From Acidobacteriota bacterium (lineage in GTDB: Bacteria > Acidobacteriota > Aminicenantia > Aminicenantales > Saccharicenantaceae), in the NCBI GenBank assembly GCA_028749115.1, contig JAQURD010000009.1, forward strand, positions 1 to 64,000: DNA of 64,000 nt, given 5' to 3'. A program made the translations under genes and the position numbers. The notes beneath the pieces were generated by a model, which made no database searches, was not told where the DNA came from, and saw only the letters and a list, made by a program, of their open reading frames with translations. Each line of letters begins with the position of its first letter. Position 1 is the first letter of the stretch. This document shows positions 1 through 9,429 of the stretch, piece after piece.

Positions 1-1140
1 GAACTGCCAGGCTGGATTATAGGCTGGGATCTTATTCTTGAATATATGGTAGCCGCTATTATGGTCAGCACCGGCTGGTCAGCCTACTTTGTTAACCTGT
101 TGAACAATCTGGGTCTCGCCCTGCCGGGAAAATGGATAGCCTCGCCCTGGGATAAAAGCCCAGGCATTATCAACCTGCCTGCTGTCCTGATCGTTCTGCT
201 GCTAACCGGGCTGCTCATCCGGGGAGTAAAGGAAAGCTCAAGGGCGAATCTGGTTATCGTCATCATTAAAGTTATGATCATTCTTTTCTTTATCGTCCTG
301 GCCGCACCTCATATTAATCCTGAGAACTGGAAGCCCTTTATGCCTTTTGGCTTTAAAGGAGTCATGACTTCAGCTGCTATTGTCTTTCTGGCCTTTGTTG
401 GCTTTGATGCTGTCTCAACGGTGGCTGAAGAGACAGTTAATCCCCAGCGGGATATGCCGGTTGGGATTATGGGCTCTCTCATCGTGGCCACTGTCCTGTA
501 TATTGCCGTCTCGGCCATTATGACTGGAGTGGTTCATTATACCAAGCTCAATGTAGCCGATCCGGTCGCTCTGGTTCTCAATGAGCTACATAAGCCCCAG
601 GCTTCAATGGTCATCAGTGTCGGCGCCCTGGCTGGTATTACCTCTGTCCTGCTCGTCTTACTGATGGGACAGCCCAGGATCTTCTTTTCGATGTCACGTG
701 ACGGTCTCCTGCCAGAAGCCTTTTCAAAAGTCCACCCACGGTTTAAAACCCCAATTGCTACTACTCTTCTGACCGGTGGAGTCGTAGCCATAGCTGCGGG
801 GCTGACACCCATTAGTGTCTCATCTGAACTCGTCTCAATTGGTACGCTATTTGCTTTTATCATTGTCAGTTGTGGTGTCATTTTGCTCCGTCGTCAGCAT
901 CCTGAGTATAACCGCCCGTTTAAGGTGCCAATGTATCCTTACCTGCCAGCTATCGGGGCGCTGCTCTGTGCCTTTTTAATGATAAGCCTGCCGGGCATCA
1001 CCTGGATCCGTTTTGTCGTCTGGCTAGCAGCTGGTCTGACCATTTATTTCTTCTATGGGCAGCGGCATAGCCGGCTGGCACAGCTGGGATCAGATCGCCC
1101 AAATGACACCGGGCCAGCGCAAATTATGAAGAATCAATAA
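1..1140 (+). CDS. APC-family amino acid permease, 5' end cut by the window
   Basis: Inner-membrane transporter of the amino acid-polyamine-organocation superfamily, probably a cationic amino acid permease of the YfnA/CAT type. The frame is open from base 1, and the first visible residues (PGWIIGWDLILEYMVA) match the conserved region around transmembrane segment 3 of this group, so the gene starts outside the window. About nine hydrophobic segments remain. The conserved FVGFDAVSTVAEE stretch (TM6 region) and a QPRIFFSMSRDGLLP loop are both diagnostic for the CAT-like branch. The C-terminus is short and hydrophilic. A strong intrinsic terminator follows. The family is secure; the substrate is not determined by sequence alone. 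Confidence 0.9.
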   Translation, partial: ELPGWIIGWDLILEYMVAAIMVSTGWSAYFVNLLNNLGLALPGKWIASPWDKSPGIINLPAVLIVLLLTGLLIRGVKESSRANLVIVIIKVMIILFFIVLAAPHINPENWKPFMPFGFKGVMTSAAIVFLAFVGFDAVSTVAEETVNPQRDMPVGIMGSLIVATVLYIAVSAIMTGVVHYTKLNVADPVALVLNELHKPQASMVISVGALAGITSVLLVLLMGQPRIFFSMSRDGLLPEAFSKVHPRFKTPIATTLLTGGVVAIAAGLTPISVSSELVSIGTLFAFIIVSCGVILLRRQHPEYNRPFKVPMYPYLPAIGALLCAFLMISLPGITWIRFVVWLAAGLTIYFFYGQRHSRLAQLGSDRPNDTGPAQIMKNQ

Positions 1141-1301
1141 GATAGTTGCCACACTGGCTAATGTCTAGAGACTGATAAATAGGTCTGGCCAGCACAATTC
1201 CTTTATAATCAATAATATAGCTACCATGTCTTATGATCTGACTCTAAGCTAAACAGCCCTGTCAGGCCTCCTCAGCTAGCACAACTTATTGATAATAAAA
1301 T

Positions 1302-1338
1302 AAATCTACTGGTCAGACCTCATTCAGTAGATTTTTTT
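1302..1338 (+). terminator. Rho-independent terminator after the permease
   Basis: A perfect 10-bp stem (AAATCTACTG at 1302-1311 with CAGTAGATTT at 1325-1334) encloses a 13-nt loop and runs straight into a T tract ending at 1338. It separates the permease from fusA. The rest of the 1141-1451 gap shows no gene; a TGGTAAAAT extended -10-like sequence near 1347-1355 could belong to a fusA promoter. Confidence 0.85.
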
Positions 1339-1451
1339 AAGAATTGTGGTAAAATATTGAGCTGAGTAGCGATTAGCTTTTAGCCTCGCCATTACTCACC
1401 TGATAAAGGGCCTAAAAAATCATAGATTTATAAGCAGAGGTATTTTTTTAT

Positions 1452-3548
1452 ATGAATAGCACATTGTCTAACACATTATCCAGAATGAGAAACATCGGGA
1501 TCAGTGCCCACATTGACTCCGGCAAAACTACTCTTACCGAACGGATTCTCTATTACTGCAAGAAAATTCACCGGATGCATGAAGTCAAAGCAAAAGAAGG
1601 CGGTGGAGCAACGATGGATTTTATGGAACTTGAAAGAGAGCGTGGCATCACCATCTCATCCGCTACGACCAACGTAAGTTGGAATGATCATTCCATTAAT
1701 ATTATTGATACACCTGGCCATGTTGACTTTACCATTGAAGTTGAGCGCTCGCTCCGCGTCCTGGATGGGGCAATTCTGGTTCTATGTTCAGTCGGCGGAG
1801 TTCAGTCACAGACACTGACAGTTGATAAGCAGCTTAAAAGATACAAAGTCCCGGTTCTGGCCTTCATCAATAAGCTTGACCGGATTGGGGCCAACCCGTT
1901 TAAAGTCAAAGAGCAGGTAGTGGACAAACTTGGCCGGCAAGCCGCCCTGATGCAAATCCCCATCGGACTTGAAGATAAATTAGAGGGAGTGATCGATCTC
2001 GTTTCCTTTAAAGCTATCTACTTTGATGGCCCCAATGGTGAGACCATCAGGGAAGAGGAGATACCGGTTGAGCTACTTGACCAGGCCCGGCACTACCGGG
2101 AAGAGCTCCTGGATATAGTTTCCTTAACCTCCGATGAACTGGCGGAAGTTATCCTCGAAGATAAAGTCGCACCTGGAATTCTCCATAAAGCTATCCGTCA
2201 GGCCACCATCCGGAGGGAATTTACACCGGTTTTTATCGGCTCAGCTTACCATAACAAGGGTGTTCAACCACTGCTCGATGGTGTGGTGAATTATCTCCCT
2301 CATCCCGGTGAAGTCGAAAATATCGCTCTTGACCTTGATCGGAATCAGCTGCCGGTCGCCTTGCCGGCTGACCCGGACCTGCCCTGTGTTGCTTACGCTT
2401 TTAAACTGGAGGAAGGCCCTTATGGCCAGTTGACTTACATCAGGATCTATCAGGGCAGTCTGAAAAAAGGCGACGAACTTTTTAATACCCGCTCCAGGCA
2501 AAAATTTAAAGTCGGACGGCTGGTCAGAATGCATGCGGATCACATGGAAGATATCACCGGTGCTATCGCTGGTGATATCATTGCCCTCTTTGGCGTTGAC
2601 TTTGCCTCTGGCGATACGATCTGTTCAAATGGACTTAATTATACCCTCACCTCAATCTATGTCCCTGATCCAGTTATTTCCCTGGCCATTGAGCCAGTAG
2701 ATAAAATTTCTTCTGACCGGATGTCACGGGCTCTTTCCCGTTTTACCAAAGAAGACCCGACCTTCCGGACTTACCTCGATCCTGAATCACGACAGACTAT
2801 CATTCAGGGCATGGGTGAACTTCATCTTGATGTCTATATTGAACGCATGAAAAGAGAGTACAGGGTAGAGGTGGTCAGCGGCCAGCCTCAGGTAGCTTAT
2901 CGCGAGGCAATAACTGCGCGTGCAGATTTTGATTATGTCCACAAAAAACAGACCGGCGGAGCCGGCCAGTTTGCCCGGGTCAGCGGTTACCTTGAGCCTT
3001 TTGAAGGCAGCTATGAATTTATTAATGAAGTCAAGAGCGGCCATATTCCCCGAGAATTTATTCCCTCCTGTGACAAAGGGTTTCAAGCCTCCTTAAAAAA
3101 AGGCCAGTTGATCGGCAGCCCGATCATCGGTGTTAGAGTCGTCCTGACTGACGGCCAGTTTCATCCAGTAGATTCCTCTGATCTGGCTTTTCAGCTAGCC
3201 GCTCAGGGAGCTTTTAAACAGGTATATAAAAAGGCCAGGCCACAATTGCTTGAGCCCATCATGAAAGTTGCCGTAGAAACCCCGTCAGAATTTTCTGGCA
3301 GTGTTTTCGGCAGCCTTAACCAGCGCCGCGGCATCATTATCAGTTCAGTAGAAACTGGCCTTTATTCTACAATCGAAGCCGAAGTGCCCTTAAGTGAAAT
3401 GTTTGGCTACTCTACTGTCCTCCGCTCTATGACCCAGGGCAAAGCTGAATATACTATGGAGTTTTTAAAATATGCCAGAGTCCCTCAAAATCTGGCTGAT
3501 GACCTGATGGAAAAACACCGTCAGCAGATTGAGGAAGAGAAAAAATAA
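1452..3548 (+). CDS. fusA: Elongation factor G, mitochondrial/spirochaete (spdEFG1/mtEFG1) type
   Basis: Translocation GTPase of full EF-G length (698 aa). The P-loop at residues 19-27 reads AHIDSGKTT, with Ser where classical bacterial EF-G has Ala. This and the following MHEVK...[14 protein letters not shown] segment are hallmarks of the mtEFG1/spdEFG1 branch. Switch [10 protein letters not shown] lies near residue 88 and NKLD near 142. Domains II, III, IV (with the GGAGQFARV stretch) and V follow in normal order. A Shine-Dalgarno-like AGAGG (1436-1440) precedes the ATG. In organisms with this form a second EF-G usually handles ribosome recycling; none is in this window. The P-loop ATPase gene follows after 26 bp. 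Confidence 0.95.
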   Translation: MNSTLSNTLSRMRNIGISAHIDSGKTTLTERILYYCKKIHRMHEVKAKEGGGATMDFMELERERGITISSATTNVSWNDHSINIIDTPGHVDFTIEVERSLRVLDGAILVLCSVGGVQSQTLTVDKQLKRYKVPVLAFINKLDRIGANPFKVKEQVVDKLGRQAALMQIPIGLEDKLEGVIDLVSFKAIYFDGPNGETIREEEIPVELLDQARHYREELLDIVSLTSDELAEVILEDKVAPGILHKAIRQATIRREFTPVFIGSAYHNKGVQPLLDGVVNYLPHPGEVENIALDLDRNQLPVALPADPDLPCVAYAFKLEEGPYGQLTYIRIYQGSLKKGDELFNTRSRQKFKVGRLVRMHADHMEDITGAIAGDIIALFGVDFASGDTICSNGLNYTLTSIYVPDPVISLAIEPVDKISSDRMSRALSRFTKEDPTFRTYLDPESRQTIIQGMGELHLDVYIERMKREYRVEVVSGQPQVAYREAITARADFDYVHKKQTGGAGQFARVSGYLEPFEGSYEFINEVKSGHIPREFIPSCDKGFQASLKKGQLIGSPIIGVRVVLTDGQFHPVDSSDLAFQLAAQGAFKQVYKKARPQLLEPIMKVAVETPSEFSGSVFGSLNQRRGIIISSVETGLYSTIEAEVPLSEMFGYSTVLRSMTQGKAEYTMEFLKYARVPQNLADDLMEKHRQQIEEEKK

Positions 3549-3574
3549 CAATAAAATAGACAAGGAGTCAGCGG

Positions 3575-4279
3575 ATGGTCAAAAAAATTCTCAGTTCGAA
3601 AAGCCCGGTAAAAATTCTGGAAAAAAGCATCAGCGGCGGGCTCGGGCCTGGTAATCTTGGCGTCTTTGCTTCGCGAAAAGGAGTGGGCAAAACAGCCTGC
3701 CTGGTTCAGATTGCCCTAAACCGCCTCATCGATGGCCAGTCAATTATCCATGTCTCCTATGCCAGCCGGGTTGATTATATAATAGCCTGGTATGAAGAAA
3801 TGTTTAAAAACCTGGCCAGTCGTGAAAACCTAAGTCGGTTGATGGAAATTCACGATGAGATTATTCGCCGCCGGGTCATCATGAACTTCCGTCAGGAAGG
3901 CATGAAGACTGAACAGGTTCTAAAAGGGCTGGAAGCTCTCCTGGTCCAGGGAAACTTCCCGGCTAAAACAATCATCATTGACGGCTTTAATTTTTATCTG
4001 CCGGCAGCAGGCGACCTCCAGCTATTCAAAAAGTTTGCTCTTGACCGTCAGCTTGAGTTCTGGTTCAGTTGCTCTCTCCGGGGCAATGACCCCTTATTTG
4101 ACCAGCAGGGCCTCCCTTTCGTTCTGAAAGACTATCTTGACTCTTTTGATATTATCTTCACCCTCGAAAATGAGCATGACCGGGTTAAAGTTAACCTGGT
4201 CAAAGATCACAACCAGCTCAGCCTGAAAAAATTGAACCTTGAGCTTGATCCCCAGACGCTCCTTCTGGCTAAAGCCTGA
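3575..4279 (+). CDS. RecA/KaiC-like P-loop ATPase of unknown role
   Basis: A 234-aa protein with one RecA-fold ATPase domain. Walker A is seen near residues 32-42 (SRKGVGKTACL) and a Walker B-like hydrophobic strand ending in Asp (TIIIDGFNF) near residue 131. It resembles a single KaiC/RadA/DnaB-type domain but lacks zinc-finger, Lon-like or second ATPase domains. A good SD (AAGGAG) lies 8 nt before the ATG. The 26-bp gap after fusA suggests co-transcription and perhaps a translation-linked or regulatory role, but nothing in the sequence names its partner. It has no signal peptide and should be cytoplasmic. I do not recognise a named family. Confidence 0.7.
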   Translation: MVKKILSSKSPVKILEKSISGGLGPGNLGVFASRKGVGKTACLVQIALNRLIDGQSIIHVSYASRVDYIIAWYEEMFKNLASRENLSRLMEIHDEIIRRRVIMNFRQEGMKTEQVLKGLEALLVQGNFPAKTIIIDGFNFYLPAAGDLQLFKKFALDRQLEFWFSCSLRGNDPLFDQQGLPFVLKDYLDSFDIIFTLENEHDRVKVNLVKDHNQLSLKKLNLELDPQTLLLAKA

Positions 4280-4519
4280 TTCAAGCCTGGATTCAGAACA
4301 AATCATAAAAATCAATTCCTGCCGCCAATCACTATTCACTGTTTCCGGGGACAGCCGGGATTAATAGCTCACCACTGATTTCTTGACTGTTTTCTGGCTT
4401 CGGCTTATCATAGGTGAGATGTTTTTATCCCTCAAAAAAAACCTCAGATTAACTGGCAGCTACTCTTCCCCTTTTTCTGCCAGTTATCTACCATTTAATT
4501 TTAGCCAGGGAGGTCAAAT

Positions 4520-5845
4520 ATGCCTAAAAAAGTTGCTGCTTTTGTCCTCAGTTTTTTCTGGATGATAACTATGCTCCAGGCAGCTTTCAAAAAGGAAGAT
4601 ATCAAGGTCTTCCACCTCGACAATGGTCTGAAAATAATCCTGTATGAAGACCATAAGATGCCAAATATTTCTTATTTTACGTTTTTCAAAGTTGGCTCCC
4701 GTTGTGAAAGACCAGGCCTGACTGGCGTCTCCCACTTTATCGAACATATGATGTTTAACGGGACGGAAAAATTTCGCCCTGGCGAGTTTGACCGGCTGAT
4801 GGAATTCAGCGGCGGGGCGAATAACGCTTACACCGGCGATGATTTCACCGCCTATACAGACTGGTTTCCAGCCAATGCCCTGGAAAAAATTGTCGAACTG
4901 GAGGCCGACCGGATGCAGGGGCTGCTTTTTGATCCTGAGGTGCTCGAATCAGAAAGAGGAGTCGTAGCTTCCGAACGGCGGATGAGCGTAGAGAATGACA
5001 ATGAGGCCATCATCTATGAAAATGTCAGGTCAACAGCTATCATGGCTCATCCCTATCACTGGGATGTCATTGGCTGGATGAGTGATATCCTTGGCTGGCG
5101 GCCGGATGAAATCAAGCAATATTATCAAACTTACTATGCTCCCAACAATGCCGTTCTGGTCGTGGTCGGTGATTTTGAAGCTACCAGGCTGTTAGAGCTG
5201 ATAAAAAAATATTATGGTCATATTTCAGTTCAGCCACCAGCACCGCCTGTGATCACAGTTGAACCGCCGCAGCTCGGACGAAAAGAGGTCATCATCAGAA
5301 AGGAAGCTCAGACGCCGTCTTTTCTGTTGGCCTATCATGCTCCAGCCTGCTCTGATTCGGATTTTTTTGCCCTGTCCATACTGGAAAAACCACTGCTTCA
5401 GGGAGAAAGCAGCCGGCTCTATCGCCGTTTAGTCCGGGACGAACAGTTAGCCATTTCAGTTTCCGGCGGGTGTGAGGAGAAAATTGATCCCTTCCTATTT
5501 ATGATCGAGGTCAAACCACGGCCTGATGCTGATCTGACCCGGATTGAAAAAATAGTTGATGAAGAACTGGCTAAAATTGTTGAGCAGGGCCTGACCGAGA
5601 GCGAATATGAAAAAGCTCTCAATATCGTCAGAAGTGACTTCTACTTCAGCCTGCAGACCAACTCTGGCAAAGCCAATATGCTGGGAGCGATGGAAATGCT
5701 TTATGGCAGCTTTGACCGGCTGTTCACCATTATGGATAGCTACCTTCAGACTAAGCGAGAAGATATTCCGGACATAGCCAAAAAATATTTTAATGAGTTG
5801 AATAAAACTGCAGGCTACCTAGTGCCGGAAGGAGGCCAGCCATGA
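4520..5845 (+). CDS. Secreted M16 zinc peptidase, catalytic subunit
   Basis: Exported peptidase of family M16 (pitrilysin/processing-peptidase type). Residues 1-21 form a signal peptide (MPKK charge, hydrophobic core, then AAF). The inverted zinc motif HxxEH is intact at His72-Phe-Ile-Glu75-His76, and the downstream third-ligand region (ELEADRM) is present near residue 150. Two M16 lobes fill the remaining length (441 aa, normal for half-size bacterial members). An AGGGAGG SD precedes the start. The stop overlaps the start of the next gene by 4 bp (ATGA), so the two are translationally coupled. The active/inactive heterodimer with the next product is a family-typical arrangement. Likely acts in the periplasm on peptides or misfolded proteins. 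Confidence 0.92.
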   Translation: MPKKVAAFVLSFFWMITMLQAAFKKEDIKVFHLDNGLKIILYEDHKMPNISYFTFFKVGSRCERPGLTGVSHFIEHMMFNGTEKFRPGEFDRLMEFSGGANNAYTGDDFTAYTDWFPANALEKIVELEADRMQGLLFDPEVLESERGVVASERRMSVENDNEAIIYENVRSTAIMAHPYHWDVIGWMSDILGWRPDEIKQYYQTYYAPNNAVLVVVGDFEATRLLELIKKYYGHISVQPPAPPVITVEPPQLGRKEVIIRKEAQTPSFLLAYHAPACSDSDFFALSILEKPLLQGESSRLYRRLVRDEQLAISVSGGCEEKIDPFLFMIEVKPRPDADLTRIEKIVDEELAKIVEQGLTESEYEKALNIVRSDFYFSLQTNSGKANMLGAMEMLYGSFDRLFTIMDSYLQTKREDIPDIAKKYFNELNKTAGYLVPEGGQP

Positions 5846-7230
5846 ACAGGTTTTTAACTATTATCATAACTCTCTTTTTGCTCTGTCCAGTCCTGGTGTT
5901 CTCTTCTGAGAGATTGCCCAGGCCGCAAAAGATTACTCTCGATAACGGGCTTGTTGTTTATTATTATCAAAATCCAGAGCTTCCCTTAGTGAGCTTCAGG
6001 CTTCTGATTAAAGGGGCCGGCAGTGCTTTCGAGCCGGCCGGACTCGATGGCCTGGCCAATTTTACGTCTGATATGTTACTCAAAGGGACGAGTAGTATGA
6101 CCGCCGAACAGATCGCCGAAGCTCTCGATTTCATGGGGGCAAGATTGAACTTCACCTCCAGCGAAGAATACGCCAGTGCTGGCGGCGAATGTCTGTCTCA
6201 GTTCCTCCCCCGGCTGTTACAAATTGCCTCTGATTGCCTGACTTCACCAGCTTTTAAAGAGGAAGAATATAAAAAAGAACTGGCCAAAAAAATAGATACT
6301 CTTAAGGCCGTCAAGGACAATCCGGCTCAGGCTCTTCGGCAGTATTTTAAAAAGGCCTATTTCGGACAACACCCATTTGGCCACATTTTGCTCGGTACTG
6401 ATTCTTCACTTGAGAAGATGTCCTTACCGCAACTTAAGAAATTTCATGCGGAGAGATTCAGGCCAGACAACTCCATCATGGCCGTTGTCGGAGATGTTAA
6501 GCAGAATGAGTTGATTAATATTTTAAAAACGACTATCGGGCGATGGCCAAAGCCCGGGACACCTGCCCCCCAAGCCAGTGTTCCACCTCTCCCCTCTCTC
6601 CACGGTCAAAAACTTGTGCTGATAGATAAACCTGATGCTACTCAATCTTACTTTGCCCTTGGCTCCCCTGGCTATGCTCAAAATGACAGACTGGCGGTGG
6701 TAGCCAGCATGATGAATACTCTCTGGGGCGGGCGCTTTACTTCCTGGTTGAATACAGAGCTGAGGATTAAGCGCGGTCTGACTTACGGTGCGGGTAGCAG
6801 CTTTCAGTCGTGGAAAACAGGCGGCTTATTTATGGCCAGTTCTTATACTAAGAATGATAAAATCGGCGAAATGCTGGATATCACTTTTGATCTGCTGAAA
6901 AGAGCCAGAGACAAGGGATTTTCACCAGAAGAAGTTGAAAGTGCCAGGAATTATATAGTCGGCCAGTTTCCTCAATCGCTTGAAACCAATGGCAGCAAGG
7001 CCAGTGCTTATCTCCGTCTCGTTTATTATGATCTCGGTCTCGATTATTATGACCGCTACTTAGCTGAGATTGATGCCGTCCGGCAGGAAGACATCAAGCA
7101 GGCGGCGGTCAAACTACTCCCGGACAAAGATTACACTTTAGTCATCATCGGTAAGGCCAGCGAGATCAAGAAGCTGCTTGAGAAATTTGGCCGGTGGGAA
7201 GAAAAAAAAATAACTGATCCTGATTTTTAA
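5842..7230 (+). CDS. Secreted M16-like protein without the zinc site (partner subunit)
   Basis: A 462-aa M16-fold protein with a signal peptide (residues 1-21). At the position of HxxEH it has NFTSD (GLANFTSDML near residue 70), so both zinc histidines and the catalytic glutamate are replaced. It keeps the C-terminal RGLTYGAGSSF segment (near residue 310), the conserved Arg/Tyr-containing substrate-binding region of the non-catalytic lobe. This is the classical inactive partner of a heterodimeric M16 peptidase, and the ATGA overlap with the catalytic gene supports stoichiometric production. No other gene lies downstream on this strand; a converging operon begins at 7393. Confidence 0.9.
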   Translation: MNRFLTIIITLFLLCPVLVFSSERLPRPQKITLDNGLVVYYYQNPELPLVSFRLLIKGAGSAFEPAGLDGLANFTSDMLLKGTSSMTAEQIAEALDFMGARLNFTSSEEYASAGGECLSQFLPRLLQIASDCLTSPAFKEEEYKKELAKKIDTLKAVKDNPAQALRQYFKKAYFGQHPFGHILLGTDSSLEKMSLPQLKKFHAERFRPDNSIMAVVGDVKQNELINILKTTIGRWPKPGTPAPQASVPPLPSLHGQKLVLIDKPDATQSYFALGSPGYAQNDRLAVVASMMNTLWGGRFTSWLNTELRIKRGLTYGAGSSFQSWKTGGLFMASSYTKNDKIGEMLDITFDLLKRARDKGFSPEEVESARNYIVGQFPQSLETNGSKASAYLRLVYYDLGLDYYDRYLAEIDAVRQEDIKQAAVKLLPDKDYTLVIIGKASEIKKLLEKFGRWEEKKITDPDF

Positions 7231-7392
7231 AGACTGCTCTGTGGACAAAAATTAATCGGATGCCGGATTTGAACCTAAACCCCGGCAGAAGCGTTGAGCT
7301 AAAGTTGAAAGGAAGTGGAAATAGAGCACAGTCTTGCTTCGCTAGATGAAGTTTGGCTTTGTTTTTTTTTACTCTTTATTATTTTTTCTTCT

Positions 7393-7902
7393 TTATTTTT
7401 TCTTCTTCGTCGCCGCTGGCGCCAGAAGCCGCTCCCGGGTATAAGCAATAAGGCCACCGGCATCAATGATGGCCTGTCTGGCTTTCGGCAGTGGCTCGAT
7501 TTGAAACTCCCGGCCTGAAGTTTTATCAATAATTTTATCAGGTAGAAGTTCGAGTTCATCTCCTTCCTCAGCTTCAATAGCAGGACAGACAATGAGCTTC
7601 AGACCAAGGTTAATAGCATTCTGCATAAAAATCCTGGCAAAGTTTCTGGCCACAATGATCAGTTCGTAACCCTTCAGGGTAGAAGCAGCCTGCTCACGCG
7701 AGGAGCCACAGCCAAAGTTTTTTCCGGCAACAATGACACTACCAGGTGTAACCTGACCGCTCCTGAGCTTCGAGTTAAATTCAGGCAGATCAGCAAAAGC
7801 ATACTGCGTAGTTTCAGCAGGCAGGACGGTCGCCATGAATCTTCCAGGATAGATAATATCGGTTGAAATATCATCACCAAGTTTCAGGACAACTTTAGCC
7901 AT
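7393..7902 (-). CDS. leuD: LeuD-type small subunit of an aconitase-superfamily hydro-lyase
   Basis: Swivel-domain small subunit (169 aa) that pairs with the adjacent LeuC-like protein. The GDDISTDIIYPGRFMAT start and the FGCGSSREQA motif (near residue 66) are family signatures; the latter carries substrate-contacting Ser-Arg. The specificity loop after the DIISTD-type motif reads GRFMAT rather than the YLRL-like loop common in isopropylmalate isomerases. The C-terminus is a short Lys tail. It is one base downstream of leuC. The usual annotation would be 3-isopropylmalate dehydratase, but no leuA or leuB is nearby, so homoaconitate or dimethylmalate hydro-lyase is also possible. Confidence 0.85.
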   Translation of the reverse strand: MAKVVLKLGDDISTDIIYPGRFMATVLPAETTQYAFADLPEFNSKLRSGQVTPGSVIVAGKNFGCGSSREQAASTLKGYELIIVARNFARIFMQNAINLGLKLIVCPAIEAEEGDELELLPDKIIDKTSGREFQIEPLPKARQAIIDAGGLIAYTRERLLAPAATKKKK

Positions 7903-7903
7903 A

Positions 7904-9196
7904 TTATTTGCCTCCTTTTCCTGGATCGGTGATATAGCCAGTCAGCGCAGAAGCCGCCGCCACCGCCGGCGAGCAGAGATAAACTTCGGCCTTGGGATTA
8001 CCCATCCGGCCCTTAAAATTGCGGTTGGTGGTGGAAAGAGCAACCTCATTATCACCGAGAGCCCCTTCGTGGACCCCCAGGCAACAACCGCAGCCAGGGT
8101 TCATGATGACAGCTCCAGCCTTGATCAGGTCAGCTAAATAACCGAGCTGGAGGGCCTGTTGATAAATCCTGAAGGAAGCGGGGAAAATCAGCATTCTGAC
8201 ACCCCTGGATATTTTTTTGCCCTTTAAGATTCTGGCGGCCATGGCCAGGTCATCAAGGCGGCCATTGGTGCAGGAGCCAATAACAATCTGGTTGACTCTT
8301 ACCCGGCCAACCTGGCTGACGGGCTTAACGTTGTCTACCGTGTGAGGGCAGGCTACCACCGGTTCAAGCTGGGAGACATCTATCTCAACCACCTGATCAT
8401 ATTCAGCTTCCGGGTCGGGCCCGAAAATGTCAATCGAACCTTTAACCTTCGCTTCTTCCTTGAGGTAACGCTGCGTTTCTTTATCGGGCGGAAAGATGCC
8501 GGAGGTAGCTCCAGCTTCCACCGACATATTGGCCACCGTCAGGCGTCCGGAGGTCGGCATTTTTTCTATAGCCGGGCCGTGATATTCCAGGACCTTGAAA
8601 TTTGCCCCCTCGGCTGAAATCTTACCGATGAGATAAAGGATAAAGTCCTTGGGGAGAACATAACGTCCAAACCTTCCTTTAGCCACAACTTTAATCGTCT
8701 TCGGCACTTCAACATTGAGAACCCGGCCGAGGGCCCAAACCGAGGCCATTTCAGTTGCACCAATGCCAAAGCTAAAAGCCCCCAGAGCACCATGAGAAGT
8801 GGTATGACTGTCTGTCCCGACGACCACTGTCCCGGGCAGCACATAACCATTTTCGGGCAAAATTTGGTGGCAAATGCCGCCTTCGTCGCCCCGAATGTCA
8901 TGGAACTTTTTGATTTTCTGAGCAGCTACAAATTCTCTTATTTTTTTCTGATTGGTCGCTGTTTTGGCACTTTCGGCTGGAACACGGTGATCAAAGATAA
9001 TAGCGATTTTATCTGGAGCCCAGACTTTTGGTTTAAGCCCGGTGTCCTTATAAATTTCCATAAATTGGTTTATAACCAGAGCCGCATTTTCGTGCGACAT
9101 GGCCAGACTAACCTTAGGCTCAATGACCTCACCAGCCTTAACCGCTTTTTGACCGGAAGCCTGAGCCAGGATTTTTTCCACCATCGTCATTGCCAT
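7904..9196 (-). CDS. leuC: LeuC-type large subunit, 4Fe-4S hydro-lyase
   Basis: Large [4Fe-4S] subunit (430 aa) of the archaeal/HACN-like branch of isopropylmalate and homoaconitate hydratases. The Fe-S cysteines are seen in GSCTNG (near residue 310) and NPGCGCCLG (near residue 370). The TDSHTT motif near residue 127 is typical of the aconitase superfamily. GGAGGT (9206-9211) lies 9 nt before the chosen ATG. It forms an operon with the small subunit (1-nt gap) and probably with the upstream lyase gene at 9430-10344. Branch and context leave the substrate open: 3-isopropylmalate, homocitrate-type acids or 2,3-dimethylmalate. Confidence 0.88.
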   Translation of the reverse strand: MAMTMVEKILAQASGQKAVKAGEVIEPKVSLAMSHENAALVINQFMEIYKDTGLKPKVWAPDKIAIIFDHRVPAESAKTATNQKKIREFVAAQKIKKFHDIRGDEGGICHQILPENGYVLPGTVVVGTDSHTTSHGALGAFSFGIGATEMASVWALGRVLNVEVPKTIKVVAKGRFGRYVLPKDFILYLIGKISAEGANFKVLEYHGPAIEKMPTSGRLTVANMSVEAGATSGIFPPDKETQRYLKEEAKVKGSIDIFGPDPEAEYDQVVEIDVSQLEPVVACPHTVDNVKPVSQVGRVRVNQIVIGSCTNGRLDDLAMAARILKGKKISRGVRMLIFPASFRIYQQALQLGYLADLIKAGAVIMNPGCGCCLGVHEGALGDNEVALSTTNRNFKGRMGNPKAEVYLCSPAVAAASALTGYITDPGKGGK

Positions 9197-9429
9197 GGCA
9201 CTGTTACCTCCTTCATTGAGTGATTAAATTCATTCACTATTGATGTCCAGTATTTAAACCTTAATTCTTATTATAATCATTTATCTAACTTCTGGTTCAT
9301 GTTTAATTTTGGCTAAAAGAGCTGAGGCCTGGCAGTCAAAAGGGGGGCAGGCCGCTAACCCGGGAAGAGTGTATGCAATTACTGCTCCTACTTCTTCTGG
9401 TTCGCTTGTTATCGTCCCTATTCTATTTT

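Noticed and set aside
7231-7335. Imperfect inverted repeat AGACTGCTCT/AGAGCACAGTCT after the M16 pair, with a T run near 7361
   Set aside because: The arms contain a two-base interruption and are 80 bp apart, and the T run is not adjacent, so I cannot support a terminator.
8792-9223. A 143-codon plus-strand frame opposite leuC
   Set aside because: A shadow of the conserved leuC gene. It has no SD and its product has no recognisable features.
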